Source: Paraburkholderia bannensis NBRC 103871
GTDB taxonomy: Bacteria; Pseudomonadota; Gammaproteobacteria; Burkholderiales; Burkholderiaceae
Direction of reading: 5' to 3'
Assembly: GCF_000685015.1 (NCBI RefSeq)
Contig: NZ_BAYA01000032.1
Location: 1 to 64,000 of the forward strand
Length of the DNA stretch: 64,000 bases
Position numbers and translations under genes: made by a program. Numbering within the stretch: position 1 is the first letter of the stretch; each line of letters begins with the position of its first letter. Below the pieces are notes generated by a model. That model did not search any database. It had not been told where the DNA came from and worked only from the letters and a program-made list of their open reading frames with translations. Positions 25,507 through 34,491 of this stretch are shown here, piece after piece.

Positions 25507-27741
25507 ATGTTGAACAGGACGCCGCTCGCGAGTGCCCTCGCGCTAGCTTTTGCCTTGCCGTTTGCTTCTTCCGCGCTCGCCCAGAGCGCGCCTGCCGTTG
25601 CCGCCCCGGGTGCTGCCGCCACGTCGGCCGCGCCGGCTGCTTCGAGCCAGGCCGCTTCGCAGGCAAACACCAGGGCCAAGGCCGATGACAACGGCACGCT
25701 GCCCGCCGTCGCCGTCTCCGGGCAGGCCGCGCCGCAGGACTTCCAGGCCGAGAAATCGACCGTCGGCGCCAAGACGCCCACGGCGCTGCGCGACATTCCG
25801 CAGACGGTGACGGTCATCAACAAGGCGCTGATCCAGTCGCAGGGCGCGACCTCGTTCCAGGACGCGCTGCGCAACGCGCCGGGCATCACCATCGGCGGCG
25901 CGGAGGGCGGGCAGATCGGCAACAACATCAACCTGCGCGGCTTCACGGCGCAGAACGACATCTATCTCGACGGCTTCCGCGACCGCAACCAGTACTACCG
26001 CGACACCTTCGACCTGGAGTCGATCGAGGTGCTGTATGGCCCGTCGTCGATGTTGTTCGGGCGCGGCTCCACGGGCGGCGTGATCAATCAGGTGTCCAAG
26101 CAGGCCGGTCTCAAGCCGCTCACCGAAGTCTCGTCGACCATCGGCACCAACGACCGTTATCGCGCGACGCTCGACGTCGATCGCCCGCTTGGCGACCATG
26201 CGGCGTTCCGGCTGAACGCGTTCGGCCAGTCGCTGGGTTCGACGCGCGACGAGATGATGAACAAGGACTACGGTTTCGCGCCCACGCTGCGCTTCGGCAT
26301 CGGCACGCCCACTGAAGTGACGCTGTCGGCGCTGATCCAGCACAACTACGACCAGCCCGATTACGGCGTGCAGGCGATCAACGGCCATGCGTTCTCGCCG
26401 TCCAGGAGCACGTATTACGGCCTGACCGACGATCGTACGATCCAGGACGTGCAGACCGTTTCGGCGCGCATCGATCACAAGTTCAACGACCAGTTCAAGA
26501 TCAGCAACCAGACCGAGTTCTCGCACTCGCTCACCGATGCACGCGAGACCGCCGCGCAAGCGGTGCTGACGGGGCCGCTTTCGACCAGCACGGCGCTGAA
26601 GAACGGCAACTACACGTCGCTGCCGCTTTCGGATCTGTACGTGAAGTTGCAGAGCCACGATCGCGTGATCGAAAACCACTCGGTCTACAACGATACGATG
26701 GCGCAGTACAAGTTCAACACGGGCTTCGTGAAGCACGAGATGATCGCGGGCGTCGAGGTGGGCCACGACAGCTACACGAACCAGGCCTACACGCGCAACA
26801 ACCTGCCGATCGTTTCGCTGCTCGACCCCGTCTATATTCCGACGCCTTCGAACGTCACGACGACGGTCGGCAACCACGCGGAATCGGGCGCGACCACGCT
26901 GGCCGCGTACTTCAACGAAACGATGTCGCTGGGCGAGCACTGGAAACTGATTGGCGGCGTGCGCTGGGATCGCTTCCAGGCGCACATTACGAACTCGATC
27001 AGTGCTCCGAACTATGCGGCGCAGACCAACACGTTCACGAGCGTGCGCGCGGGCGCGATCTATCAGCCGACCGACTGGCAATCGTATTACTTCTCGTACG
27101 GCACGTCGTTCGATCCGTCGCTCGAAGCGATGACCGTCACGAATACCACGCAGGGCCTCGCGCCCGAGCACACCAAGTCGTATGAAGTGGGCGGCAAGTG
27201 GGATCTGCTGGGCGGCAACCTGTCGGTGACGTCGGCGTTCTTCCAGCAGGAAATGGATAACGCGCGCACGCAGACCTCGACCGGCGAATACACGCTTGAA
27301 GGCGACATTCGCGTGCGCGGCTTCCAGGCCGGCGCGACGGGCCACATCACCGACAAGTTGCAGGTGTTCGCGGGCTATACCTATATGGACGGCATCGTGC
27401 TCAAGGCTGCCGACGGCACCCAGGGCAAGACGCCGGCGAACACGCCGCGCAATACCTTCACGCTGTGGACGACCTACGCGTTCACGCCGCATTGGGAAGT
27501 GGGCGGCGGCCCGACCTATATGTCGTCGCGCTACGCAGCCAACACGAACTACGTGCAGGTGGGCGGATACACGCGCTGGGACGCAATGGCCGAGTATCAC
27601 GAGAAGAAGTGGGACGCGCGCCTCAATTTGCTGAACCTGACGAACAAGTTTTACTATGACGCCCTCATCCAGTCGGATGGCGGACGTTCGGTGCCGGGCG
27701 TCGGCCGTACGTTGCTCGCGACGTTCGACTACCGCTTTTAA
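25507..27741 (+). CDS. TonB-dependent siderophore receptor (Fiu-like)
   Basis: Outer-membrane gated channel importing ferric catecholate-type siderophores with TonB-ExbBD energy. 744 aa: signal peptide 1-25 (cleavage after SSALA), an Ala-rich linker, then the plug domain (RDIPQTVTVINKALIQSQGA, NINLRGFTAQNDIYLDGFRD, VLYGPSSMLFGRGSTGG) and a 22-strand barrel ending in the typical aromatic DYRF. A hydroxylase (piuC) and a PepSY-type gene follow, the arrangement seen around fiu/piuA receptors. The ATG lies just after AGGGAACCC, and a Fur box lies 170 bases upstream. Ligand specificity is inferred. Confidence 0.92.
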   Translation: MLNRTPLASALALAFALPFASSALAQSAPAVAAPGAAATSAAPAASSQAASQANTRAKADDNGTLPAVAVSGQAAPQDFQAEKSTVGAKTPTALRDIPQTVTVINKALIQSQGATSFQDALRNAPGITIGGAEGGQIGNNINLRGFTAQNDIYLDGFRDRNQYYRDTFDLESIEVLYGPSSMLFGRGSTGGVINQVSKQAGLKPLTEVSSTIGTNDRYRATLDVDRPLGDHAAFRLNAFGQSLGSTRDEMMNKDYGFAPTLRFGIGTPTEVTLSALIQHNYDQPDYGVQAINGHAFSPSRSTYYGLTDDRTIQDVQTVSARIDHKFNDQFKISNQTEFSHSLTDARETAAQAVLTGPLSTSTALKNGNYTSLPLSDLYVKLQSHDRVIENHSVYNDTMAQYKFNTGFVKHEMIAGVEVGHDSYTNQAYTRNNLPIVSLLDPVYIPTPSNVTTTVGNHAESGATTLAAYFNETMSLGEHWKLIGGVRWDRFQAHITNSISAPNYAAQTNTFTSVRAGAIYQPTDWQSYYFSYGTSFDPSLEAMTVTNTTQGLAPEHTKSYEVGGKWDLLGGNLSVTSAFFQQEMDNARTQTSTGEYTLEGDIRVRGFQAGATGHITDKLQVFAGYTYMDGIVLKAADGTQGKTPANTPRNTFTLWTTYAFTPHWEVGGGPTYMSSRYAANTNYVQVGGYTRWDAMAEYHEKKWDARLNLLNLTNKFYYDALIQSDGGRSVPGVGRTLLATFDYRF

Positions 27742-27790
27742 ACGGTACGTTTCGTAACCGGCGCTAATGAAGTCTCCACGCCGGTGTCAC

Positions 27791-27818
27791 GCAAAGCCCG
27801 CATGATTGCGGGCTTTTG
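27791..27818 (+). terminator. Terminator or attenuator between receptor and piuC genes
   Basis: GCAAAGCCCGCA / TGCGGGCTTTTG forms a stem with a TGAT loop and short T-run. It could end most receptor transcripts and lower expression of the next two genes. Confidence 0.7.
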
Positions 27819-27905
27819 TGCGTCCGTACCCTCTGTAATGCCGCGTAATGAAGGCTGCGCGAAGCCAGCGCGCAGATCGCACGCAACCAGCGAAGGAAAA
27901 CGACG

Positions 27906-28589
27906 ATGCTGATTCATGTTCCAAACGTCTTGACGCCCGAACAGGTGCAGGCGATACGCGCGCGTCTGGACAACGCAGGCGATGCCTGGGTCGATGGCCG
28001 GGCGACGGCGGGCTGGCAGGGTGCGCCCGTGAAGCGCAATCAGCAGATCGCCGAGCACACGCCGCTGGCACGCGAACTGGGCGACATCGTGCTTGCTGCG
28101 ATCGAACGCAATCCGCTGTTCATCAGCGCCGCGCTGCCTAACCAGGTGTACCCGCCGCTGTTCAATCGCTACGAAGGCGGCATGACGTTCGGCTCGCATG
28201 TCGACGGCGCGGTGCGCGTGCTGCCCAACGGCATGAAGCTGCGCACCGATGTATCGGCGACGCTGTTTCTTTCCGCGCCCGATGAATACGACGGCGGCGA
28301 GCTGGTCGTCGAGGACACCTATGGCGTGCAGGAAGTGAAGCTGCCGGCGGGCGACATGATCGTCTATCCGGCCACGAGCCTGCATCAGGTGAATCCGGTC
28401 ACGCGCGGCGTGCGCGTGGGCAGCTTTTTCTGGGTGCAGAGTCTCGTGCGCGACGACACCAAACGCGCGCTGCTGTTCGACATGGACACCGCCATTCAAC
28501 GCCTGAACGCGAGCGACGCGGACGCGCAGGCGCGCCGCAGCCTCGTGGGCTGTTATCACAATCTTTTGCGTATCTGGAGTGAGACGTGA
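27906..28589 (+). CDS. piuC: Fe(II)/2-oxoglutarate-dependent hydroxylase PiuC (YbiX)
   Basis: Cytoplasmic non-haem iron dioxygenase (227 aa) found beside catecholate siderophore receptors; probably modifies imported siderophore, but the exact reaction is not established. The 2-His-1-carboxylate triad is visible: HVD at 98-100 and His160 in SLHQVNPV, with Arg170 for oxoglutarate. N-terminal [20 protein letters not shown] and the block [18 protein letters not shown] are characteristic. The start follows AAGGAAAACGACG. The stop overlaps the next start as GTGA. Confidence 0.92.
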   Translation: MLIHVPNVLTPEQVQAIRARLDNAGDAWVDGRATAGWQGAPVKRNQQIAEHTPLARELGDIVLAAIERNPLFISAALPNQVYPPLFNRYEGGMTFGSHVDGAVRVLPNGMKLRTDVSATLFLSAPDEYDGGELVVEDTYGVQEVKLPAGDMIVYPATSLHQVNPVTRGVRVGSFFWVQSLVRDDTKRALLFDMDTAIQRLNASDADAQARRSLVGCYHNLLRIWSET

Positions 28590-29269
28590 GTTCTACTGAA
28601 AGCGCTGTATTTCTCGACGATCAGCAACGTAGCGAACGCGCGAAGCGTTCGCGCCGCGCTACCTTCATCAAGTGGCTGCGCAAGGTGCATGGCTGGGTGG
28701 GGCTGTGGGGCGCAGCGCTCGGCCTGCTGTTCGGCGTGACGGGGTTCGTGCTCAATCACCGCATGGAGCCGCTGCGTATTTCGCCGGGTGCGCCGCAGGT
28801 TTCGTCGATGCAGCTCGACGTGCCCGATCCCGCGCCCGAAACGCCGCGCGACATGGTCAAGTGGCTCAGGTCGCAGCCCGACCTGAAACTGCCGCAGCGC
28901 ATGGGCCGCGTGCAGAAGGAGCCCGAGCGCAAGGTGGCCTGGGGCGACCGCACGACGGTTCAGCCCGAGCACTGGCAGATGATGTTCACGGCGCCGCACG
29001 AGACCGTGACGGCGGAATACTGGGTCGGCGACGATGCCGTCACGCTCAAGCGCAACGACAATTCGCTGATGGCGACCATCACGAACCTGCACAAGGGCGT
29101 GGGCATGAGCATCGGCTGGGTGCTGTTCATCGACACCTTCGCGGGCGCGCTCATTTTGCTGTCGCTCACGGGCGTGCTGCTGTGGACTGAACTGAACAAG
29201 CGCAAGACGGTGGGCGCCGTGCTGGTCATCGGCTCGATCGTCGTCGCGGTTTGCGTCGGGCTGGCTTGA
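28586..29269 (+). CDS. PepSY-associated TM helix protein (PiuB-like)
   Basis: Inner-membrane protein (227 aa) of the PepSY-TM type linked to iron uptake, possibly helping reduce or release iron from siderophores in the periplasm (inference). The first TM helix is at about residues 38-58 ([20 protein letters not shown]), a periplasmic stretch of about 100 residues follows, and two closely spaced helices near the C-terminus ([21 protein letters not shown], then [17 protein letters not shown]). HGWVGLWG and [11 protein letters not shown] are family motifs. It starts with GTG at 28586, overlapping the piuC stop by 4 bases, so it is translationally coupled. Confidence 0.85.
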   Translation: MSSTESAVFLDDQQRSERAKRSRRATFIKWLRKVHGWVGLWGAALGLLFGVTGFVLNHRMEPLRISPGAPQVSSMQLDVPDPAPETPRDMVKWLRSQPDLKLPQRMGRVQKEPERKVAWGDRTTVQPEHWQMMFTAPHETVTAEYWVGDDAVTLKRNDNSLMATITNLHKGVGMSIGWVLFIDTFAGALILLSLTGVLLWTELNKRKTVGAVLVIGSIVVAVCVGLA

Positions 29270-29273
29270 GTTT

Positions 29274-30212
29274 TTACGCCGTTTGAGCCGGTTGCGACGT
29301 GTCGCCCAGGTGTTGCGCGAGATAGTCGATAAACGCGCGCACCTTGGGCGGCAAGAACCGGTTGGGCGGATAGAGGAGCCACACCGGGCCCATATAGGCG
29401 CGCGCCTCGAACGTCCATTGCGGCAACACCTGCACGAGACGGCCGTCGCGCAACGCCTCGGCGGCCGTGAAATCGGGCAGGCAGGCGATGCCCCAATCCT
29501 CCAGCGCCGCTTCGAACCGCGCGCCCGCGTGGTTCGCGATATAGCGGCCTTTCACCTCGACGGTCTGCGTTTGCGCGGCCTGGCGCAGACGCCAGCGATG
29601 ATCGTCGGCGGTTTCTCCCAGCCATAGGCAATCGTGTTGCGCGAGCTCGCGCGGCGTGCCCGGCGCACCGCGCGCCGCCAGATAGCCGGGCGACGCGCAG
29701 AGCAGCCAGTGCACCGCGCCAAGCTGGCGCGCCGCGAGTCCGGGCGGCGGCGTGCGCGTCGGGCGGATCACGAGGTCGAGGCCGTCGCGCAGCGGATCGA
29801 CGTCGTGGTCGGTAAAGACCAGTTGCACGTCCACTTCAGCGAATGCGCGCAGAAAACCCGGAATCAGCGGATGAATCACGGTCTTTGCGTAGGCCGTGGG
29901 CGCGGCCACGCTCACGCGGCCCTGTGGCTTGCCGGCGAGTTGCCCCGCCGCGTCGACCGCTCCCGCCGCCGCGCCGACCATGTCGCGGCAATGCCGATAG
30001 ACCTGCTCGCCCGATTCGGTCACGCGAATCTGGCGCGTCGAGCGCTCCAGTAACCGCGCGCCCAGTGCTTCTTCCAGGCGTTTGATCTGGCGGCTGACCG
30101 TGGATGGCGTGCTGCCCAGCTGGCGCGCGGCCACCGAGAAGTTGCCGGCCTCGACGACCCGCGCAAAGGTCGCGAGGTCGGGCAGCAGGGCGAAAAGGTC
30201 GGTTGAGTTCAT
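29274..30212 (-). CDS. LysR family transcriptional regulator
   Basis: 312-aa LysR-type regulator. The N-terminal winged helix (residues about 5-65) contains LATFARVVEAGNFSVAARQL and TPSTVSRQIKRLEEALGARLLERSTRQ; the effector domain follows. It resembles the CrgA/DntR-like group that usually controls the divergently transcribed neighbour, here the DMT exporter 101 bases away. ATG 30212 is chosen over 30242 because it gives the normal N-terminal length. It is convergent with the PepSY gene with a 4-base gap. Confidence 0.87.
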   Translation of the reverse strand: MNSTDLFALLPDLATFARVVEAGNFSVAARQLGSTPSTVSRQIKRLEEALGARLLERSTRQIRVTESGEQVYRHCRDMVGAAAGAVDAAGQLAGKPQGRVSVAAPTAYAKTVIHPLIPGFLRAFAEVDVQLVFTDHDVDPLRDGLDLVIRPTRTPPPGLAARQLGAVHWLLCASPGYLAARGAPGTPRELAQHDCLWLGETADDHRWRLRQAAQTQTVEVKGRYIANHAGARFEAALEDWGIACLPDFTAAEALRDGRLVQVLPQWTFEARAYMGPVWLLYPPNRFLPPKVRAFIDYLAQHLGDTSQPAQTA

Positions 30213-30313
30213 CTGTGCGTACGGAGCATAAAAGATGTGCACGGCAGCCCGATTATCGCCGTGGACGCAAAGCAGGACAATGGCCGCTCCCGCCCTTCAC
30301 GAGGTTCCCTCCC

Positions 30314-31249
30314 ATGTTTTCGCGCTTCGCCCGCCTGATGCATCTCGCCGACTGGCTGCTGCTCGCCGTCGCCTTCGTCTGGGGTACGAGTTACGGCGTG
30401 GTCAAGCACGCGCTGGCGTTTTATCCGGTTTTGGGGTTGCTGGCGCTGAGGTTCGGCATCACGTTCGTGCTGCTCGCGCCCGCGTTGCGCACGTTGCGTC
30501 ATGCGTCGCGGCGCGCGCTCGGCGGCGCGCTGCTGGCGGGCGCGTTGCTGCTCGGCATCTTTCTGTGCGAGACCTTCGGGGTGATGCTCACGCGCGCGTC
30601 GAACGCGGCGTTTCTCATCAGTCTGTGCGTCGTGCTGACGCCGCTGGTGGAGTGGGCGATGTTGCGGCGGCGTCCCGCGCGTGCGGAATGGCTGGCCGTC
30701 GCAGCGTCGCTGGCGGGCGCCTGGCTGCTGACCGGCGGCGCATATGTGCCGAATGCGGGAGACGCGTTGATCCTGCTGGCGGCGCTGCTACGGGCGGTTT
30801 CGGTTTGCGTGACGAAGCGCGTGATGCGCGACGCCGCGCTGGCTCCGCTCGCGGTGACGGCGGTGCAGGCAGGCTGCGTGGCGTTCGGCAGCGCCTTGCT
30901 TGCGCTGGTGTTCGCGCCGCAGCAATTGCATGCTTTGCCGACGTTCGCGGGCCATGGCGCGTTCTGGGCAAGCGTGGCGTGGCTCGTGCTGGCCTGCACG
31001 CTGTTCGCCTTCTTCATCCAGAACTACGCCGTGCGCCGCAGCAGCCCGACGCGCGTGGCCTTGCTGATGGGCAGCGAACCGGCGTTCGGCGCGCTGTTCG
31101 CCTGCGTGTGGCTCGGCGAACGGCTGAGCACGGCGGCGTGGATCGGCGGCGCGCTGATCGTCGTGGCGTCGCTGCTCGCCACCGTGCAATGGCAGCGCGT
31201 GAGCCTCAGTCCTTCACGCCGCGCCGGCGCAGCAAATACGTATCCATGA
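30314..31249 (+). CDS. EamA/DMT family transporter
   Basis: Inner-membrane exporter (311 aa) with ten predicted helices in two EamA repeats (LLLAVAFVWGTSYGVVKHAL opens repeat one; LVLACTLFAFFIQNYAVRRS and MGSEPAFGALFACVWLGERL lie in repeat two). DMT proteins export amino acids or small metabolites; the substrate is unknown. ATG 30314 is preceded by GAGGTTCCCTCCC. Its 3' end overlaps the convergent cobF gene by 44 bases. It is probably controlled by the divergent LysR gene. Confidence 0.87.
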   Translation: MFSRFARLMHLADWLLLAVAFVWGTSYGVVKHALAFYPVLGLLALRFGITFVLLAPALRTLRHASRRALGGALLAGALLLGIFLCETFGVMLTRASNAAFLISLCVVLTPLVEWAMLRRRPARAEWLAVAASLAGAWLLTGGAYVPNAGDALILLAALLRAVSVCVTKRVMRDAALAPLAVTAVQAGCVAFGSALLALVFAPQQLHALPTFAGHGAFWASVAWLVLACTLFAFFIQNYAVRRSSPTRVALLMGSEPAFGALFACVWLGERLSTAAWIGGALIVVASLLATVQWQRVSLSPSRRAGAANTYP

Positions 31250-31976
31250 TCCAGCCGTTGGTCTCGCGCGCTTCGGCGCGCACCCGCACGATCTCGTCCT
31301 TCACCTCGTCCAGCGGCCCTGCCACGAGGATCTCGTCGGGCGTGCCCACATACGCGCCCCAGTAGATGTCGAGATCCTCGCCCGCCATCTGCGTATAGGC
31401 GTTCTGCGCATCGAGCATCACGACAGCGCTATCGGCATCGTCGGGAAAGCCGTTTTCCACGAGCCGTCGCCCGGTCGTGATGCTCACCGGCTTGCCGATG
31501 AAGTTCAGCGGCACGCGATGCTTCGCGGCGAGCGCCTGCACGCTGCTGATCCCCGGAATCACCTCGAATTCAAACGCGATGCGCCCTTCGTCGAGAATCG
31601 CATCGAGAATGCGGATCGTGCTGTCATAGAGCGAAGGGTCGCCCCACACCAGAAACGCGCCGCACTGGCCATCGGCGAGTTCGTTCTCGATCAGCCCTTC
31701 GAATACGCGCTGCTTGTCGCGGTTGAGCTCATCCACGGCGGCCTTGTATTCGACGCCCTCGCGCCGCCGCTCGGGACTCGTGGCTTCCACGATCCGATAA
31801 TCAGGATTCCGGATAAAGCGCGCGCAGATCTCCTTGCGCAGCGCGACGAGCTTGTCCTTCGCGGGGCCCTTGTCCATCACGAAGAACACGTTGGCGGCGT
31901 TGAGCGCCTCGATAGCCTGCACGGTCAGGTAGTTCGGGTCGCCCGCACCAATGCCGATAATCAGAATTTTTTTCAC
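31206..31976 (-). CDS. cobF: Precorrin-6A synthase (deacetylating)
   Basis: Methylates C-1 and extrudes the C-20 carbon as acetate in aerobic cobalamin synthesis (256 aa). Tetrapyrrole methylase fold: IGIGAGDPNYLTVQA at the start, FLVWGDPSLYDSTIRIL and VIPGISSVQALAAKH with the SAM-binding loops, and the CobF-specific tail ETNGWIMDTYLLRRRG. The protein most naturally starts at GTG 31976 (VKKILIIG), with GGAA upstream. It is isolated from other cob genes in this window. Its end overlaps the DMT exporter gene on the other strand. Confidence 0.92.
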   Translation of the reverse strand: MKKILIIGIGAGDPNYLTVQAIEALNAANVFFVMDKGPAKDKLVALRKEICARFIRNPDYRIVEATSPERRREGVEYKAAVDELNRDKQRVFEGLIENELADGQCGAFLVWGDPSLYDSTIRILDAILDEGRIAFEFEVIPGISSVQALAAKHRVPLNFIGKPVSITTGRRLVENGFPDDADSAVVMLDAQNAYTQMAGEDLDIYWGAYVGTPDEILVAGPLDEVKDEIVRVRAEARETNGWIMDTYLLRRRGVKD

Positions 31977-32200
31977 GTCGAAGTTCCGGTGAGTGCGTCG
32001 TCGCAAAGGCGAGCACGTAGTCGCGACCGATGAAGCTTTTCACGCGCCATTGTAGATAGATCGACCACGGAACGCACTCCTGTTTCCGGCTTTCCCCGGG
32101 TTCGATCCGACGCGTTTAAGTCATTTTCTTCAATACACGCGCTTTTTCCTTGCGTACGCTCGACGATGAATCATCGCCGTTGGGCGTATCGAGGAGAAAC

Positions 32201-32788
32201 GTGAGCACTGCACTGTCCATGGCCGCTTTCGCGCTGGCCACATCCATCACGCCTGGCCCCGTCAATATCGTCGCGCTAGGCGCGGGCGCGCGCTACGGTC
32301 TGCGCGCGAGCCTGCGCCACGTCACGGGCGCGACCGTGGGCTTCGCGCTGCTGTTGCTGTTGATCGGCCTGGGCTTGCACGAACTGCTCGCACGATGGCC
32401 GATACTCACGCGCGCAATCGAATGGGCGGGCGTGGCATTTCTGCTCTACGTCGCGTGGAAACTCGCCATCGACGATGGCCGCATCGATACATCGGGCACC
32501 GCGCGTGGCCCGACGTTATTCACCGGCGCGGCGATGCAATGGCTCAATCCCAAGGCGTGGCTGGCTTCAGTCGCGGGCATGGGCGCGTATGCCGCGTCGG
32601 GCGAAAAAGCCCTGGTCTGGCAATTCGCGGCGATCTATTTCGTGGTGTGTTACGCGTCGATTGCGTGCTGGGCGTGGGCGGGCGCATCGCTGCGCCAGGC
32701 GTTGCGCGAACCGGCGCGCGTGCGTCTCGTCAATCGCACGATGGCGGCGCTGCTGGCGGCAAGCGCGTTGTGGTTATTGCTCGATTGA
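32201..32788 (+). CDS. LysE family amino-acid exporter
   Basis: Small inner-membrane exporter (195 aa) with about six helices. The LysE/RhtB motif SITPGPVNIVALGAGARYG lies near residues 15-33 and QWLNPKAWLASVAGMG in the middle. It begins with GTG 32201 directly after GAGGAGAAAC, an ideal ribosome site, so the upstream ATG at 32150 is rejected. It is convergent with the AraC-type gene downstream (10-base gap). Substrate is unknown. Confidence 0.88.
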   Translation: MSTALSMAAFALATSITPGPVNIVALGAGARYGLRASLRHVTGATVGFALLLLLIGLGLHELLARWPILTRAIEWAGVAFLLYVAWKLAIDDGRIDTSGTARGPTLFTGAAMQWLNPKAWLASVAGMGAYAASGEKALVWQFAAIYFVVCYASIACWAWAGASLRQALREPARVRLVNRTMAALLAASALWLLLD

Positions 32789-32798
32789 AGCCGGTGCT

Positions 32799-33635
32799 TT
32801 AACCGCGATATTGTCCCGGCGTGGCCGCGACGAACTGCCGGAACGCGCGCTGCAAATGCGCCTGGTCGGCGAAACCGGCTTCGGCGGCCACATCGGCAAT
32901 CGCGTGGCCGCGACGCAATTGCGCGCGGCTGAATTCGATGCGCCGGTTCACCACATAAGCATGCGGCGTCAGGCCGTATTGCTCGCGAAACGCGCGAATC
33001 AAATACGAAGGCGAAAGATCCGCCGCTGCGCAGATCTCGTCAAGCTTGAGCGCGCGCGTGTAGTTGTCGTCGATGAATTCGGCGGCGCGTGTTATGCGGC
33101 GATCCGGTGCAGGCTGCGCATCATTGTCCGGCGCGGGATTGAGCGTCTGCTGGAGCAGCGTGAAATACTGCGTGGCGGCGCTTTCCTTGCGCAACGCGTC
33201 CTCATGCGGATCGACCAGCAGGTCGTACAGTGCATTCAAACCCGTGAACAGATTCGCGTCCCACGTGAGCGTCTGCGCAAATGGCCTAAAGCCGTCCCGC
33301 GCGCCAAATCCCAGCGAGTGCTGCAGACGCGCGAGCCAGTCCACGTCGATATGAAACATGCGGTACGCCCAGGCTTCGTCATCGGCGGGATTGCACGCGT
33401 GCACCACTTGCGCATTGATGACGACGACCGCGCCCGCGTGAACCGACTCCAGCGTCTCGCCGTTCAGATACGTGCTACGCCCGCCCAGGATCGCGCCGAT
33501 CGAAAACGTGCTGTGCGCGTGACGGCCATAGCGAACCTTGCGGCCATCGGCGATGGCGCGTACTTCGATAAAGGGCAGCGCGTCGTCGCGCCAGAAACTG
33601 GGCGTGGCGTCAGTCGATTGGGACATCGGGGGCAT
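32799..33635 (-). CDS. AraC family transcriptional regulator
   Basis: 278-aa regulator with an N-terminal cupin-like effector domain (HAHSTFSIGAILGGRSTYLN, AGAVVVINAQVVHACNP) and a C-terminal double HTH (about residues 180-275: LKLDEICAAADLSPSYLIRAFREQ and IADVAAEAGFADQAHLQRAFR, ending in TPGQYRG). ATG 33635 follows GAGGTTCGCC, whereas the longer frame covers the divergent promoter. It resembles regulators that sit by LysE exporters and may sense an amino acid (inference). Confidence 0.85.
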   Translation of the reverse strand: MPPMSQSTDATPSFWRDDALPFIEVRAIADGRKVRYGRHAHSTFSIGAILGGRSTYLNGETLESVHAGAVVVINAQVVHACNPADDEAWAYRMFHIDVDWLARLQHSLGFGARDGFRPFAQTLTWDANLFTGLNALYDLLVDPHEDALRKESAATQYFTLLQQTLNPAPDNDAQPAPDRRITRAAEFIDDNYTRALKLDEICAAADLSPSYLIRAFREQYGLTPHAYVVNRRIEFSRAQLRRGHAIADVAAEAGFADQAHLQRAFRQFVAATPGQYRG

Positions 33636-33804
33636 GGCGAACCTCGAAAAGCGATGCCTGTTGAATCGCACGGCATTGATCCGGCATTCAATCCGGCATG
33701 GAAGCCCGATCTTAACGCAGCGCGGCGGCGCGATTGCACGCGGCGCACGCGCGCTTCTGCTAATTTGCGGCTTCGAACGCATTTGAACGAGACACGCTTT
33801 GCCT

Positions 33805-34320
33805 ATGAACGCCCCCACGCTGACGATTCGCACGCTGACCGAAAACGATGTCGATGCCTTTCGCGCCATGCGCCTGCATGCCGCCGTCGATACGCCTTTC
33901 GCCATCGTCCCCACGCACGAGGAAGAGTCGCGCTGGACGCGCGAAGAGAACCTCGCGCGCGTGCGCGAAACGGATCAGCAAGCCGTGTTTGGCGCATTCG
34001 ATGGGGACACGCTGATCGGCATTACCGGCTGGCGGCGCGAACAGCGCGAGAAGTTTGCGCACAAATCGCTTGTGTGGGGCGTGTTTGTCGATCCCGCTTA
34101 TCGGCGTACGGGCGTCGCGCGGCGCTTGCTGGAAAGCGCAATCGCGCGCGCAAAAGCGAGCGGCGTCGAGCAGGTGCAATTGAGCGTTGGTGCGCAAAAT
34201 CCGCGCGCGCAAACGTTGTACTCGTCGTTAGGCTTCGAAATTTATGGTCGCGAGCCGCGTGCGATGCTGATTGACGGCCAGTATTTCGACGAGGAACTCA
34301 TGGTGCTGATGCTCGATTGA
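33805..34320 (+). CDS. GNAT family N-acetyltransferase
   Basis: 171-aa acetyl-CoA-dependent N-acetyltransferase, substrate unknown. Acetyl-CoA binding motif A is visible as VWGVFVDPAYRRTGVARRLL (about residues 90-110) with the RRTGVA pyrophosphate loop; motif B follows as QNPRAQTLYSSLGFEIYGRE. ATG 33805 is preferred to a TTG two codons upstream. It is a single gene divergent from the AraC gene. Confidence 0.87.
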   Translation: MNAPTLTIRTLTENDVDAFRAMRLHAAVDTPFAIVPTHEEESRWTREENLARVRETDQQAVFGAFDGDTLIGITGWRREQREKFAHKSLVWGVFVDPAYRRTGVARRLLESAIARAKASGVEQVQLSVGAQNPRAQTLYSSLGFEIYGREPRAMLIDGQYFDEELMVLMLD

Positions 34321-34491
34321 GTCCGTCGATCAATTCCGCAATGTTGTCTGTGCGTTTGTGCACTAATTAAGTACATTCATCATTTCGTCATACACATGAG
34401 TCGATAATCCACTCCGAATAAATTGGCCTTCGTGTCACGAGGCGTGCAAACGATAGCGCGTCCGGCACGATGAAGGCCCGGGGATTTCGAC

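Noticed and set aside
25543-27600. Long minus-strand open frame opposite the TonB receptor.
   Set aside because: Shadow frame; the receptor on the other strand has signal peptide, plug and barrel motifs.
34361-34407. Sigma-28 promoter before the CheA-like operon (GTCGATAA at 34400).
   Set aside because: The -10 half fits 7/8, but nothing like TAAA lies at the required 11-base spacing.
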